A stretch of 64,000 bases of DNA from Variovorax beijingensis (GCF_007828835.1 NZ_VIVL01000008.1:62001-126000); one strand, 5' to 3'. Counted from the first letter of the stretch, positions 24,972 through 33,876 are shown. The notes: generated by a model not told the origin, from the sequence alone. Program-made: numbers and translations.

Positions 24972-25130
24972 ATGGAAAATTGGATTAGTTCACCAAGCAA
25001 TCGCTGTGTGCCCAGGTTTCGGAGCAAGGCAGCCTCAGCGGCGCAGCCACGGCACTAGGGCTTTCGGACCCCACGGTGATACGCCGCTGGCCGCGCGCAG
25101 ATCGGGGACGGGAGACGGCTGGGCCAGCGT
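24972..25130 (+). pseudogene. LysR-family regulator, 5' remnant
   Basis: ATG 24972 reads MENWI, a frequent LysR start. One frame over, from 25010, the DNA reads AQVSEQGSLSGAATALGLSDPTVIRRW, an unmistakable LysR helix-turn-helix. The rest of the gene is missing. The frameshift and truncation make it non-functional. Confidence 0.7.
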
Positions 25131-25379
25131 AATCCGTCAATCAACTATGCTCTTGCGCGTGATACGAGCGCGGACGTTTGCGCGACGATTCATGCGCCGC
25201 GGAATCGTATGCTCTAAGGCAGCAGTGCCCCGTAGTCGTCGTGCCGGCCAGCGCGCCGCGCTCGGTAACGAACTCAGCGCTTCCGACCCAGAGTTCTTTG
25301 CCGGTTGCATCTTTAGTTGCTGGACGCATAGGTGCACGAGACGGGTAGGTCCAAGCTCTTGATCCCGAAAGCCCGACCG

Positions 25380-26300
25380 TCACATCCGTCCGGTCCACTT
25401 CCGCTCGTATTCATGGTCGGCAAATTCATCAACCATGAAGTTGATGAACGCGCGAACTTTCGCCGACAAGTGCTTTCGATTGGGGTAGGCGATATTGATC
25501 GTGAGTTGCGGCAACTCCCACTCGTCCAGTACAGGCACCAAGCGACCGGCAACAACGTCGTCGTAGAGGATGTAGCTGGGCTGCACGAGTATTCCATGGC
25601 CGTTCAGTGCAGCTGCCCTGAGGACCTGGCCATCGTTCGACTCGAGCAAGCCATGAACCGCCACTGATTCCCGCTGCGCCCCGCGGGTGAAACTCAGCTC
25701 ATTCGGGTTCTTCGCATAGACGTATAGCAAAAGCGCGTGCCGTGACAGCTCGTTCGGGTGTTGCGGCACGCCTCGGTTCGCAAGGTATGCCGGCGAGGCC
25801 GCCAAGAATCTCCGTGTGGTCCCCAGCCGGCGAATAGTGATGGTGCTGTCCGGTTCCAGTTCGCGTGTTCGGATTGCGACATCGATCCCGTTGTCGATCA
25901 TGTCCAAGTACCTGTTCGCGGTCTCTATGTGCACCCGCAGTTGCGGGTACAACTGTTGAAAGCGTGGCAAGCGAGGCGCGATGATTTGCATCGCGAAAGA
26001 CAGCGAGGCACTCACTCGTAGAACGCCCGAGGGATTGAGCGTAGCGCTTTGGAGTGCCGATTCCGCGTCTTCCAACTCACTGAGGATGTGCCTCGCACGC
26101 TCAAGAAATTCCTGCCCCTCGCGTGTCAGGTACAGGCGACGCGTGTTCCGCTCTACCAGCCGCACCTTGACACGGTTCTCGAGCGAAGCCAAGGTGCGAC
26201 TTGCGGCAGGATTGGACAAGCCCAACGCCTCGGCGGCCTTACCAAGCCCCCCACGCTCAGCAACCTGAATGAAGAGCGATAGCTCAGTGAATCGATCCAT
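25380..26300 (-). CDS. LysR-family regulator of the Bug/DUF1028 and hydroxyquinol island
   Basis: LysR-type regulator of 306 aa with an N-terminal HTH (FTELSLFIQVAERGGLGKAAEALGLSNPAASRTLASLENRVKVRL) and a substrate-binding-like domain. ATG 26300 was chosen because it begins the canonical HTH layout (MDRFTELSLF). It directly adjoins an operator-like element, and the divergent Bug gene starts 123 bp away. The same element recurs before the dioxygenase operon and the amidohydrolase, so this protein is the likely regulator of the whole 26-37.6 kb island. The inducer is unknown. Confidence 0.88.
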   Translation of the reverse strand: MDRFTELSLFIQVAERGGLGKAAEALGLSNPAASRTLASLENRVKVRLVERNTRRLYLTREGQEFLERARHILSELEDAESALQSATLNPSGVLRVSASLSFAMQIIAPRLPRFQQLYPQLRVHIETANRYLDMIDNGIDVAIRTRELEPDSTITIRRLGTTRRFLAASPAYLANRGVPQHPNELSRHALLLYVYAKNPNELSFTRGAQRESVAVHGLLESNDGQVLRAAALNGHGILVQPSYILYDDVVAGRLVPVLDEWELPQLTINIAYPNRKHLSAKVRAFINFMVDEFADHEYERKWTGRM

Positions 26301-26328
26301 TTTTCCGACTTTTGGAAATGTGAATTCC
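26301..26328. promoter_or_regulatory. LysR-type operator element, copy 1
   Basis: A 28-nt element containing TTTTCC-N8-GGAAAT and ending AATTCC, directly next to the LysR start. A second block, TTGTGAAATTCTAAAGT, begins at 26352. Closely similar elements with the same 24-nt offset to the second block occur at 31346-31373 and, diverged, at 35966-35993. Confidence 0.65.
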
Positions 26329-26423
26329 GGGCTGGGTGGTTTGCGTCCTAATTGTGAAATTCTAAAGTGTGGCTCACCGGTTCGGTACATGGGTCTATCC
26401 GAATCGCCCACTTTGGAGAAAGC

Positions 26424-27407
26424 ATGAGCATCAATCGTTTCCGTGCGGCTCTTTCCCGCCGTACCGCGTCTGTACTCACGGCAGCAATGCTCGTAGGCGG
26501 ATCTGTCTTCGCCCAGACAGCGTTTCCGACGAAGCCCATTCGGCTGGTCGTCGCCACGCCAGCGGGAACGTCACCAGACGTTTCGGCCCGTTTTGTTGCC
26601 GAGCGCCTCTCCAGGGATCTTGGACAGCCAGTGCTTGTAGACAACAAGCCGGGGGCAAGCTCGATCATCGGCGCGGACACAGTGGCCAAGGCTCCCGCCG
26701 ACGGATACACGCTTTTCTACGGCACAGCTCCCGCGATCTCGCTCAATCCGCATTTGTTTACCAAGCTGCCATACAAGTCGTCAGACTTTGTGCCGATCAT
26801 TCACCTCGTCGACGTTCCCTTTGTGCTGAGCGTTCGTGCGAGTTCCCCGTACAAGTCAGTCGACGAGGTGTTGCAAGCCGCCAAGCAGCAGCCCGGCAAG
26901 CTGACCTATGCGTCTCATGGTCCGGGTACCCCCAACCATGTTGCGATGCTGGAGCTGTTGCAGAAGACCGGCGCGACGATGACGCACGTGCCATACAAAG
27001 ATGGAGGCATTCTCGACCTCATGAGCGGAGTCGTGGATTGGGCGTTCGTCGCTTCGGCGGACGCCATTCCTCAAATCAAGGGAGGGAAGCTGCGCGCGCT
27101 GGCGGTATCTGCGAACGGACGTATGCCGAGTCTTCCTGGCATACCCGCCCTATCTGAGAGCTTCCCCGGCAGCCAGTTGTACTCGTGGAACGGCATCCTG
27201 GCGCCGCGTGGCACTCCTGCGGAAGTGGTGGATCGCTTGTCTGCGCCACTGCAGAAGATCGCGGCATCGAGCGAGTTTCGGCAGTACCTGCTCGAACTTG
27301 GATTGATTCCCGCCGGGGGAACGCCTGCAGAGTTTCGTTCGTTCCTGGCCAGGGATTTCGACAACTGGGGAGCAGTGGTGAAGCAGAACAGCATTCGACT
27401 CGACTGA
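26424..27407 (+). CDS. Bug-type receptor, first of tandem pair
   Basis: Periplasmic binding protein of the Bug/TctC family, 327 aa. The signal peptide ends SVFAQ. Motifs are IRLVVATPAGTSPDVSARFVAERL, VLVDNKPGASSIIGADTVAKAPADGYTL and a central MTHVPYKDGG loop. ATG 26424 has a GGAG site. It is followed 53 bp later by a DUF1028 gene. A highly similar Bug (28212-29195) plus a second DUF1028 gene repeats the arrangement, which indicates tandem duplication. No TctAB permease is in the window. Confidence 0.9.
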   Translation: MSINRFRAALSRRTASVLTAAMLVGGSVFAQTAFPTKPIRLVVATPAGTSPDVSARFVAERLSRDLGQPVLVDNKPGASSIIGADTVAKAPADGYTLFYGTAPAISLNPHLFTKLPYKSSDFVPIIHLVDVPFVLSVRASSPYKSVDEVLQAAKQQPGKLTYASHGPGTPNHVAMLELLQKTGATMTHVPYKDGGILDLMSGVVDWAFVASADAIPQIKGGKLRALAVSANGRMPSLPGIPALSESFPGSQLYSWNGILAPRGTPAEVVDRLSAPLQKIAASSEFRQYLLELGLIPAGGTPAEFRSFLARDFDNWGAVVKQNSIRLD

Positions 27408-27460
27408 CTCAGCCAAGCGGAAAGCGTCAATCTCATCAATTCAAAAACGGAGTTTTAGTC

Positions 27461-28180
27461 ATGACTTTCACGATCATTGCGCGCGACAAGCAGTCGGGTG
27501 ATTTCGGTCTCTGCATTTCGAGCTTCTCGCCGGCGGTGGGTTGGATAGCGCCGTTCGGGTCGGCGCAGGCCGGCGTGCTCTCCTATCAATCCTCCGTGGA
27601 ACCGCGGCTGGGCAAGGTGGCGCTGGGCCTGCTTGAAAGAGGATATTCAGCGCAGAAGGTGCTCATCGACATGGAGCAGATGGACAAACACTGGGAATAC
27701 CGGCAGGTCGGCGTCCTCGATGCACGCGGCGGGATGGCGGTCTTCACGGGCAAGAAGAACTATCAATGGGCGGGGCACCGCATCGGGCCCGACTTCATCG
27801 CCTTCGGCAACGTGCTCGCCGGCGAGAAGACCATCGATGGGATCTGCGAGGCATGGGAGAGCAACCGAGCTGCGAGTTTCGACGACCGCTTGCTGCGCGC
27901 CATCGAAGGTGGCCGCGATGCCGGCGGCCAATTGGAGGGCCAGACCTCGGCGGCAATCAAGACGTTCGGCCGCAAGGGCACGGCGCGGCTCGATCTGCGC
28001 TGCGACCACGCGTCCGAGCCGATCGCGGAACTGCGGCGGATCGTCGACTGGTACATGCCACTGGTGGAGTATTACGAGGCGTTGGTCGATGACCCGTCGG
28101 TCATGCCCCGGCACAAGGACTGGCTCAAGGAGCGCGGTATCGAACGCGAGTACGGCAAACCGCCGTCGCACCTGGCCTGA
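27461..28180 (+). CDS. DUF1028 protein, Ntn-hydrolase-like, first copy
   Basis: Protein of 239 aa of the DUF1028 family, predicted to adopt an Ntn-hydrolase fold related to asparaginases and proteasome subunits. It begins MTFTIIARDKQSGDFGLCISSFSPAVG and contains GVLSYQSSVEPRLGKVALGLLERG, GHRIGPDFIAFGNVLAGEKT and LRAIEGGRDAGGQLEGQTSAAI. An internal Ser/Cys cluster (CISSFS) could hold a nucleophile after processing, which is not provable here. It pairs with the Bug gene upstream. Cytoplasmic, no signal peptide. Hydrolysis of an amide substrate brought in by the Bug system is a reasonable guess. Confidence 0.83.
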   Translation: MTFTIIARDKQSGDFGLCISSFSPAVGWIAPFGSAQAGVLSYQSSVEPRLGKVALGLLERGYSAQKVLIDMEQMDKHWEYRQVGVLDARGGMAVFTGKKNYQWAGHRIGPDFIAFGNVLAGEKTIDGICEAWESNRAASFDDRLLRAIEGGRDAGGQLEGQTSAAIKTFGRKGTARLDLRCDHASEPIAELRRIVDWYMPLVEYYEALVDDPSVMPRHKDWLKERGIEREYGKPPSHLA

Positions 28181-28211
28181 ACTTCAACCCATTCCTTTCG
28201 TAGAGCCAGAC

Positions 28212-29195
28212 ATGAGAATCAATCTTTTTCGTTGCGCCGTTTCACGCCGCACCGCGTCTGTATTCGCGGCAGCGGCCCTCCTGTCCGCGTCTGCCTTCGC
28301 CCAGACGCCGTTTCCGACAAAGCCGGTGCGCCTGGTCGTCCCCTGGCCGGCAGGAGCCTCTCCGGATGTCACGGCCCGCTTCATTGCAGAGCGCCTTACC
28401 AAGGATCTTGGCCAGCCGGTCCTCGTCGACAACAGGCCAGGGGCGAGCCAGATCATTGGCACGGATCTTGTGGCCAAAGCTCCCGCCGATGGACACACGC
28501 TTCTCTTTACCGCGGCTCCGTCGGTCTCGCTCAATCCACATGTGTTTACCAAGCTTCCATACAAGGCATCCGATCTGGTGCCGGTCATCCATGTCGTGGA
28601 AGTTCCTTTTGTGATGATCGTTCGCGCTAACTCCCCGTTCAAGTCGGTCGATGAGTTGGTGCAAGCCGCCAAACGGGAACCGGGCAAGCTGAACTACGCG
28701 ACATACGGAGACGGCACGCCAAGCCACATTGCTGCCCTCCAGTTCGTGCAGAAGGCGGGCATTGCTATGACGGCAATTCCATACAAGGATGGAGGCATCC
28801 TTTCTGTCATGAGTGGGGACGTGGAGTTTTCGATGGAAGCGTCAGCTGCCGCCATCCCTCAGATCAACGGAGGCAAGCTGCGAGGGTTGGCAGTGTCTGC
28901 AAATGGGCGTGTGCCGAATCTGCCAGGTGTCCCTGTCCTGTCGGAGATTTATCCCGGCAACCAGTTGCATTCATGGAATGGAATCCTGGCGCCGCGCGGC
29001 ACCCCTCCGGAAGCCCTGAATCGTCTATCAGTGGCATTGCAGAAGATCGTGGCATCGAGCGAGTTCCAACAGAAGGCGCTCGATCTAGGCTTGATTCCAG
29101 TGGGTGGAACACAGGCGCAGTTTGCTTCATTCCTGGCCAAAGACTTCGAAGAGTGGGGAGCAGTCGTGAAGCGCAACAACATTCGCCTTGACTGA
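28212..29195 (+). CDS. Bug-type receptor, second of tandem pair
   Basis: Bug/TctC-family binding protein, 327 aa, the same length as the upstream Bug and strongly similar along its length (signal peptide ending ASAFAQ, KPVRLVVPWPAGASPDVTARF, LVDNRPGASQIIGTDLVAKAPADGHTLL, IPYKDGGILSVMSG). ATG 28212 begins MRINLFRCAVSRRTASV. The shared oddities around RRTASV in both signal peptides support duplication rather than independent recruitment. Sequence differences in the ligand loops may widen substrate range. Confidence 0.9.
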   Translation: MRINLFRCAVSRRTASVFAAAALLSASAFAQTPFPTKPVRLVVPWPAGASPDVTARFIAERLTKDLGQPVLVDNRPGASQIIGTDLVAKAPADGHTLLFTAAPSVSLNPHVFTKLPYKASDLVPVIHVVEVPFVMIVRANSPFKSVDELVQAAKREPGKLNYATYGDGTPSHIAALQFVQKAGIAMTAIPYKDGGILSVMSGDVEFSMEASAAAIPQINGGKLRGLAVSANGRVPNLPGVPVLSEIYPGNQLHSWNGILAPRGTPPEALNRLSVALQKIVASSEFQQKALDLGLIPVGGTQAQFASFLAKDFEEWGAVVKRNNIRLD

Positions 29196-29228
29196 GCCTA
29201 TACCTATTACCCTCACAAAAAATTCATC

Positions 29229-29954
29229 GTGACCTACACAGTAATCGGGCGCTGCCCTCGGACTCACCAGATCGGCGTCGCCGTTGCGACGTATTCAGTT
29301 GCCTTCGGGTCGTTCACGCAAGGAGCGCACAGTGCCTATGGCGTCGTGATGTCACAGGCCAACGGGCGCAGGCGGAATGCCCCTCTGGGGCAGAGCCTGC
29401 TGCGGCAAGGGCTAACGAGCAAAAGCGTGCTTGCAGCGCTGGTCCAGGATGACGTCCACGAGAGCCTTCGCCAGATCGCCGTGATGACACGAGACGGTTT
29501 GGGTGTGGTTCACACGGGCTCGCGCGTCACGGGTTGGGCCGGAGACAAGACGGGGACGGACTACACCGTCTTCGGGAACGTACTAGCAGGCGAACACGTG
29601 CTCAATGCGATGGAGGCCAAGTTCAATGAAGATGCGACCTGGCCGCTGGTTGAACGCCTCATCAGCACGCTGGAGTCCGGCAGGGACGCAGGTGGCCAGA
29701 CCGCCAACGACCGACATTTGCCCGAGCGATCGGCCTGTGTGGTCGTGATGGATCGCGAGAGCTATGCGGCATGGGACCTGCGCGTCGACATGCACGGGAC
29801 CGCGGTGGAGGAACTGCGTCGCATCTACAACCTGTACAAGCCGTATCAGCCTTACTACGAAGCACGGGAGATCGACCCCACCAGTTGCCCGACCCAGTTG
29901 GCATGGGAACGCGAGAGCCTGAGCGGCGCTCACCTCCAAGAAACGCTGAAGTGA
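29229..29954 (+). CDS. DUF1028 protein, second copy
   Basis: Protein of 241 aa, DUF1028 family, with a GTG start at 29229. It reads MTYTVIGRCPRTHQIGVAVATYSVAFGSF, GVVMSQANGRRRNAPLGQSLLRQG, DYTVFGNVLAGEHVLNAM and LISTLESGRDAGGQTANDRHLPERSACVVV. It is clearly more divergent from the first DUF1028 than the two Bug proteins are from each other. The enzymes may therefore have different specificities or separate origins. It is the last gene of the tandem Bug-DUF1028 unit. Confidence 0.83.
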   Translation: MTYTVIGRCPRTHQIGVAVATYSVAFGSFTQGAHSAYGVVMSQANGRRRNAPLGQSLLRQGLTSKSVLAALVQDDVHESLRQIAVMTRDGLGVVHTGSRVTGWAGDKTGTDYTVFGNVLAGEHVLNAMEAKFNEDATWPLVERLISTLESGRDAGGQTANDRHLPERSACVVVMDRESYAAWDLRVDMHGTAVEELRRIYNLYKPYQPYYEAREIDPTSCPTQLAWERESLSGAHLQETLK

Positions 29955-30133
29955 TCAGAGGGCAACTGCCGGCCCTTTGTGCCGCCTCTCCGAACGCCTT
30001 GCGCAATCGACGAAACCCCTGACCTTTCCGTCTTCATGAACTTCGCTGGCAACCTCGGCCAGGGTAACGTTGAAAGCCGGGCAGCCGGCCCATCCATTGT
30101 GAGCGGACACCCCGAGCGACCGCCAGTGGCGCC

Positions 30134-31303
30134 ATGACGGTCCCCCTCTTGGCTGGCGCAGCGTTTTTCAGCGCGGCCGCCTTGCGCATCTGCGACGCGA
30201 TGCTGCCGCGCTTGGCCAGCGACTTCAGCGTGACGCCGGGTACAGCCGGGCAGGTCATCATCTGGTTTGCCGTCGCCTACGGCCTGGTGCAGTTGCTGTT
30301 CGGACCGATGGGCGACCGCTATGGCAAGGCACGTTTGGTGCGTCTGGCGCTCGCCGGCTGTGCGGGGGCATCCTTGGCGTCGGCGCTTGCGCCCGACTTC
30401 CAAGTGCTCGTCTGGACCCGCGTCGCATGGGGCATCGCCGCCGCGGGCGTGATCCCGCTGGCCATGGCCTGGATCGGTGACACCGTCCCCTACGACCAGC
30501 GCCAGGTAACGCTGGCGCGCTTGCTCACAGGGACCATCTCGGGAATGATGGCAGGCCAGTTGGCCGGCGGATTCTTTGCCGAATCGGCCGTCGGCTGGCG
30601 CGCCGCCTTCCTCAGCTTGAGCGTGGGGTACTCCGTTGTGGCGCTCCTGCTCATGGCGCAAGCGCGGCAGGTACATGCCTCGATCGCCGCGCCCGTCGCT
30701 GCTGCTTCTCGGGTGCCGATGTCGCAGCAGTTGCTGTACGTTCTGCGCCTGCCTTGGGCGCGTGTCGTGCTGCTGGCGGTACTGGCAGAGGGGTTCTTCC
30801 TACTAGGGCCGCTGAGCTATCTACCCACCTACCTGCATGTGCGCCACGAACTGCCGCTGTCCACGGCTTCTGCCCTGGCAGCTCTCAATGCGGTCGGCGG
30901 CTTGGTATACGCCTTCACCGCCAGGCACATCGTGGCCCGCTTCGGGGAATGGCGCATGGTGCTGGCAGGTGGCTGGCTGATGGGGATCGGCTTTCTGGCT
31001 TGGTGGATTTCTGCGGGGCCTCTGCTTTCTGGCCTTATCGCCCTGGTGGTGGGTTTCGGAACCTTCCTGTATCACAACACCCTGCAGACCCACGCAACCC
31101 AGATGGCGCCTGCGGCACGGGGGACATCCGTGGCCGTATTCGCGTCTTTCCTGTTCACCGGGCAGGCGCTGGGCGTGACCGCCGCCGGGTATGTCGTGGA
31201 CCGGTTCGGCTTTACTCCAGTCCTGTTGTCGGCGGCTGTTGCCTTGCCTTTCGTGGGCCGAAGTTTTGCGCGTGGCCTTCAGCGCCGGTCGGCTGGCGAT
31301 TGA
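30134..31303 (+). CDS. MFS transporter
   Basis: Major facilitator superfamily protein of 389 aa with about 12 predicted membrane segments. The loop 2-3 signature (GPMGDRYGKARLVRLALAG) and the TM4-TM5 region (WTRVAWGIAAAGVIPLAMAWIGD) are clear. Both DHA-type drug efflux and aromatic-acid uptake carriers have this layout. It lies between the Bug-DUF1028 unit (179 bp upstream) and the dioxygenase operon, in the same direction. ATG 30134 follows a gap with no strong terminator, so read-through is possible. Confidence 0.87.
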   Translation: MTVPLLAGAAFFSAAALRICDAMLPRLASDFSVTPGTAGQVIIWFAVAYGLVQLLFGPMGDRYGKARLVRLALAGCAGASLASALAPDFQVLVWTRVAWGIAAAGVIPLAMAWIGDTVPYDQRQVTLARLLTGTISGMMAGQLAGGFFAESAVGWRAAFLSLSVGYSVVALLLMAQARQVHASIAAPVAAASRVPMSQQLLYVLRLPWARVVLLAVLAEGFFLLGPLSYLPTYLHVRHELPLSTASALAALNAVGGLVYAFTARHIVARFGEWRMVLAGGWLMGIGFLAWWISAGPLLSGLIALVVGFGTFLYHNTLQTHATQMAPAARGTSVAVFASFLFTGQALGVTAAGYVVDRFGFTPVLLSAAVALPFVGRSFARGLQRRSAGD

Positions 31304-31345
31304 GTGCGTCCGGTTTCAATGGCGAGCCACGGCAAAGCGATCCAT

Positions 31346-31373
31346 TTTTCCAAACTCAGGAAATATCATTTCC
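31346..31373. promoter_or_regulatory. LysR-type operator element, copy 2
   Basis: TTTTCC-N8-GGAAAT continuing to ATTTCC, 28 nt, preceded by CGATCCAT exactly as at copy 1, where those bases are the LysR start codon region. TTGTGAAATTTTAAAGT begins at 31397, the same 24-nt offset. The fragment looks like a duplicated LysR promoter now placed before the dioxygenase operon. Confidence 0.65.
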
Positions 31374-31452
31374 ACTTCAGCGACTTTTCATCTACTTTGT
31401 GAAATTTTAAAGTTCGACTGCCCCACGCGGAAAAACGCGCTTCTTGTGAACC

Positions 31453-32295
31453 ATGCGAAACCTCAATCAAGACAACATCACTCAGGCCGTGATCGCCAGC
31501 TTCGCAGAGGCCGGGACTCCTCGTCTCCAGCAGATCATGACGAGCTTGGTGCAGCATCTCCATGCTTTTGCACGTGACGTGAAGCTGACGGAGGAGGAAT
31601 GGTTCCAGGGAGTCGACTTCCTCACGCAGTGCGGACACATCACGGACTCGAAGCGTCAGGAGTTCATCCTGCTCTCCGACGTGTTGGGGTTGTCCATGCT
31701 CACGGTTGCGATGAATACCGAGAAACCGCGAGGATGCACAGAATCGACTGTCTTCGGACCCTTCCATGTCGAAGGTGCGCCCCGGTATGAGCTCGGCGAT
31801 GACATCGCCAACGGGGCGAAGGGTACGCCTTGCCTGGTGCGCGGGACCGTCCGCGACATCGCGGGTAAAGCCATCCCGGGCGCCGTCTTGGATGTATGGC
31901 AATCCGACGAAGACGGACTTTATGACGTACAACAAGAAGGCTTGGAGCAAGCCCAGGCGAGGGGCGTATTGACGGCGGATGGTGACGGCACGTTCTGCTT
32001 CCGATCCATCCTCGCTGTTCCCTACGCAATTCCTCACGATGGTCCCGTGGGTCGCTTACTGGAAGCCACAGGACGCCATCCCTGGCGCCCTGCGCACCTT
32101 CATTTCATGATCAAGGCACCCGGCTACCAGACGCTGGTCACGCATGTCTTTCGCGACAAGAGCGACTATCTCGATTCGGATGCCGTATTCGGCGTGCGCC
32201 AGTCGCTGATCTGCGAGTGGAAGGAGCAGGCGGATGGCAGCTACCTGCTGGAGTTTGACTTCGTGCTCAACCCGGCTCGGGGGCACTCGAGTTGA
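31453..32295 (+). CDS. Hydroxyquinol 1,2-dioxygenase-like intradiol dioxygenase
   Basis: Non-haem Fe(III) intradiol ring-cleavage dioxygenase, 280 aa. An N-terminal helical dimer domain (about 1-95) precedes the beta-barrel catalytic domain. Predicted iron ligands are Tyr157 (GLYDVQ), Tyr191 (VPYAIP), His215 and His217 (RPAHLHF). Length and ligand spacing fit hydroxyquinol/chlorocatechol types rather than protocatechuate enzymes. The next gene is a maleylacetate reductase, which uses the product of hydroxyquinol cleavage, so hydroxyquinol 1,2-dioxygenase is the best call. It is the first gene of an operon preceded by a LysR-type operator element. Confidence 0.87.
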   Translation: MRNLNQDNITQAVIASFAEAGTPRLQQIMTSLVQHLHAFARDVKLTEEEWFQGVDFLTQCGHITDSKRQEFILLSDVLGLSMLTVAMNTEKPRGCTESTVFGPFHVEGAPRYELGDDIANGAKGTPCLVRGTVRDIAGKAIPGAVLDVWQSDEDGLYDVQQEGLEQAQARGVLTADGDGTFCFRSILAVPYAIPHDGPVGRLLEATGRHPWRPAHLHFMIKAPGYQTLVTHVFRDKSDYLDSDAVFGVRQSLICEWKEQADGSYLLEFDFVLNPARGHSS

Positions 32296-32300
32296 GGGAC

Positions 32301-33395
32301 ATGAAGGACTTCGTCTATACCGCGCAACCCTCGCGAGTGGTTTTCGGTGCCGGAAGCCTGTCGCACCTCGAGCGGGAGATCGATCTGCTGGGTGCCAGGC
32401 GAGCGATCGTTCTTTCGACTCCCGAGCAGGCCGAACAGGCTCGCGCGATTGCCGAGCGCATCGGCAACCGAGCTGCAGGGGTGTTCGCACGCGCGGTGAT
32501 GCATGTGCCGATCGAAACTGCGCGGGAAGCCCGTGAGTTCGCGCGTCAGCTCAATGCCGATTGCGCCATTGCGATCGGCGGTGGATCCACGACTGGACTG
32601 GGCAAGGCGATTGCGCTCGAGTCTTCCCTCCCAGTGCTTGCAATTCCGACGACTTACGCTGGAAGCGAGATGACGCCGATCTATGGCATCACGGAAGCCG
32701 GTCTCAAAAAGACTGGCAAGGATCCGCGCGTGCTGCCTCGCACGGTAATCTACGACCCCGAGCTCACGCTGACGCTTCCAGCCGGCATGAGCGTCACCAG
32801 TGCGATGAACGCCATCGCGCATGCCGCAGAGGGTTTGTACGCGCAGGACAGCAATCCGGTCATGGATCTGATGGCCGAGGAAGGGATTCGCGCACTTGCA
32901 CAGGCGCTGCCGGGAATCCGGGCGGACGCCACGGAGATAGCGGCCAGGAGCGACGCGCTGTACGGGGCTTGGCTGTGCGGCACCGTGCTCGGAACGGTCG
33001 GCATGGCGCTGCACCACAAGCTTTGCCACACGCTTGGCGGAACATTCAACTTGCCCCACGCTGAAGTCCATACCATCGTGCTGCCCCACGCGATAGCGTT
33101 CAACTCAACCGCGGCCCCACAAGCAGTCAGACGCATCGAGCGTGCGCTTGGAAGAAATGGGGTGAGCGCTGCGGCTGGCCTTTTCGACCTTGCGCAGCAA
33201 AACGGTGCCCCGGTGGCATTGAAGGATATTGGCATGCGGCACGAGGATCTCGACAAGGCTGCTTACATCGCGGTTGCCAACCCATATTGGAACCCGCGTC
33301 CGATCGGCAGCGCCCAGCGCGCCGAAATCCGCGATCTGCTGCAGCACGCCTATGAAGGCGTGAGGCCGAGTTCGATTGGCGCACAAGTGCCTTAA
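32301..33395 (+). CDS. Maleylacetate reductase
   Basis: Iron-alcohol-dehydrogenase-like NAD(P)H-dependent reductase, 364 aa. It shows the nucleotide-binding GGGSTTGLGKAIAL loop, PTTYAGSEMTPIYGIT, and the metal-site region HHKLCHTLGGTFNLPHAEVHTIVLPH. These are characteristic of maleylacetate reductases, which convert maleylacetate to 3-oxoadipate. ATG 32301 with GAGGGA upstream starts six bases after the dioxygenase stop. A TTG at 32292 is possible but unlikely. Genes for 3-oxoadipate breakdown are not present nearby and may be elsewhere in the genome. Confidence 0.9.
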   Translation: MKDFVYTAQPSRVVFGAGSLSHLEREIDLLGARRAIVLSTPEQAEQARAIAERIGNRAAGVFARAVMHVPIETAREAREFARQLNADCAIAIGGGSTTGLGKAIALESSLPVLAIPTTYAGSEMTPIYGITEAGLKKTGKDPRVLPRTVIYDPELTLTLPAGMSVTSAMNAIAHAAEGLYAQDSNPVMDLMAEEGIRALAQALPGIRADATEIAARSDALYGAWLCGTVLGTVGMALHHKLCHTLGGTFNLPHAEVHTIVLPHAIAFNSTAAPQAVRRIERALGRNGVSAAAGLFDLAQQNGAPVALKDIGMRHEDLDKAAYIAVANPYWNPRPIGSAQRAEIRDLLQHAYEGVRPSSIGAQVP

Positions 33396-33441
33396 CCGCC
33401 TGCCTCTCGAGGCAGATTTAACCAACCTTTAGGAGAGCAAC

Positions 33442-33828
33442 ATGAAGAGAACCGTCATTCACACGAACAAAGTCCCGCCAGTGAAGGTACCGCTGTCACA
33501 AGGCATCAAGGTTGGCGACTGGATCTACACGTCCGGCATGCTCGGTATGGATCCCGCCACGGGGCAACTGGCTGTGGGCGGCATGGAGGCGGAAACGCGC
33601 CAGGTCTGTGAGAACCTGAAAGCCGTTCTCGAAGCCGGTGGTTCGTCGCTTCAAGATGTCCACAAGGTCGTCATCTATGTTGCGGACCTTGCGGAAATGT
33701 TGCCGATGAACAAGGTGTTCAGCGAGTATTTCCCGAACGATCCGCCGGCGCGTACGACGTTCCAGGCGGCAGCGCTGGTCATGGGCGCCCGGGTGGAGAT
33801 CGAGGCGATCGCCACCGTCAAGGACTGA
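33442..33828 (+). CDS. RidA-family protein
   Basis: Cytosolic RidA/YjgF/UK114-family protein, 128 aa. The core is GDWIYTSGMLGMDPATGQLAVGGMEAETRQVCENLKAVLE, then VVIYVADL and the C-terminal ARTTFQAAALVMGARVEIEAIA, which contains the usual substrate-binding Arg. RidA proteins hydrolyse reactive enamines or imines, and homologues in catabolic operons (RutC type) act on pathway intermediates. ATG 33442 has a strong AGGAG site. A strong hairpin follows the gene. Confidence 0.88.
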   Translation: MKRTVIHTNKVPPVKVPLSQGIKVGDWIYTSGMLGMDPATGQLAVGGMEAETRQVCENLKAVLEAGGSSLQDVHKVVIYVADLAEMLPMNKVFSEYFPNDPPARTTFQAAALVMGARVEIEAIATVKD

Positions 33829-33848
33829 CCAGGCCAATCAAAGCCCCG

Positions 33849-33876
33849 CCGACGGGAGCCATGAGGCTCCCGTCGG
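33849..33876 (+). terminator. Strong hairpin after RidA gene
   Basis: CCGACGGGAGCC / GGCTCCCGTCGG forms a 12-bp perfect stem with an ATGA loop, 20 bases after the RidA stop. No T-run follows, so it may be an mRNA-stabilising or weak terminator hairpin rather than a classical one. Confidence 0.5.

Larger units (their letters stand above)
24559..25379. other. Decayed interval with LysR remnant, 821 bp
   Basis: No intact gene. It contains a LysR-operator-like element (24952-24966), a LysR pseudogene (24972-25130), and at about 25150-25380 a minus-strand frame (TKDATGKELWVGSAEFVTERG) that looks protein-like but that I do not recognise. The region reads as eroded DNA between two catabolic units. 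Confidence 0.55.
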
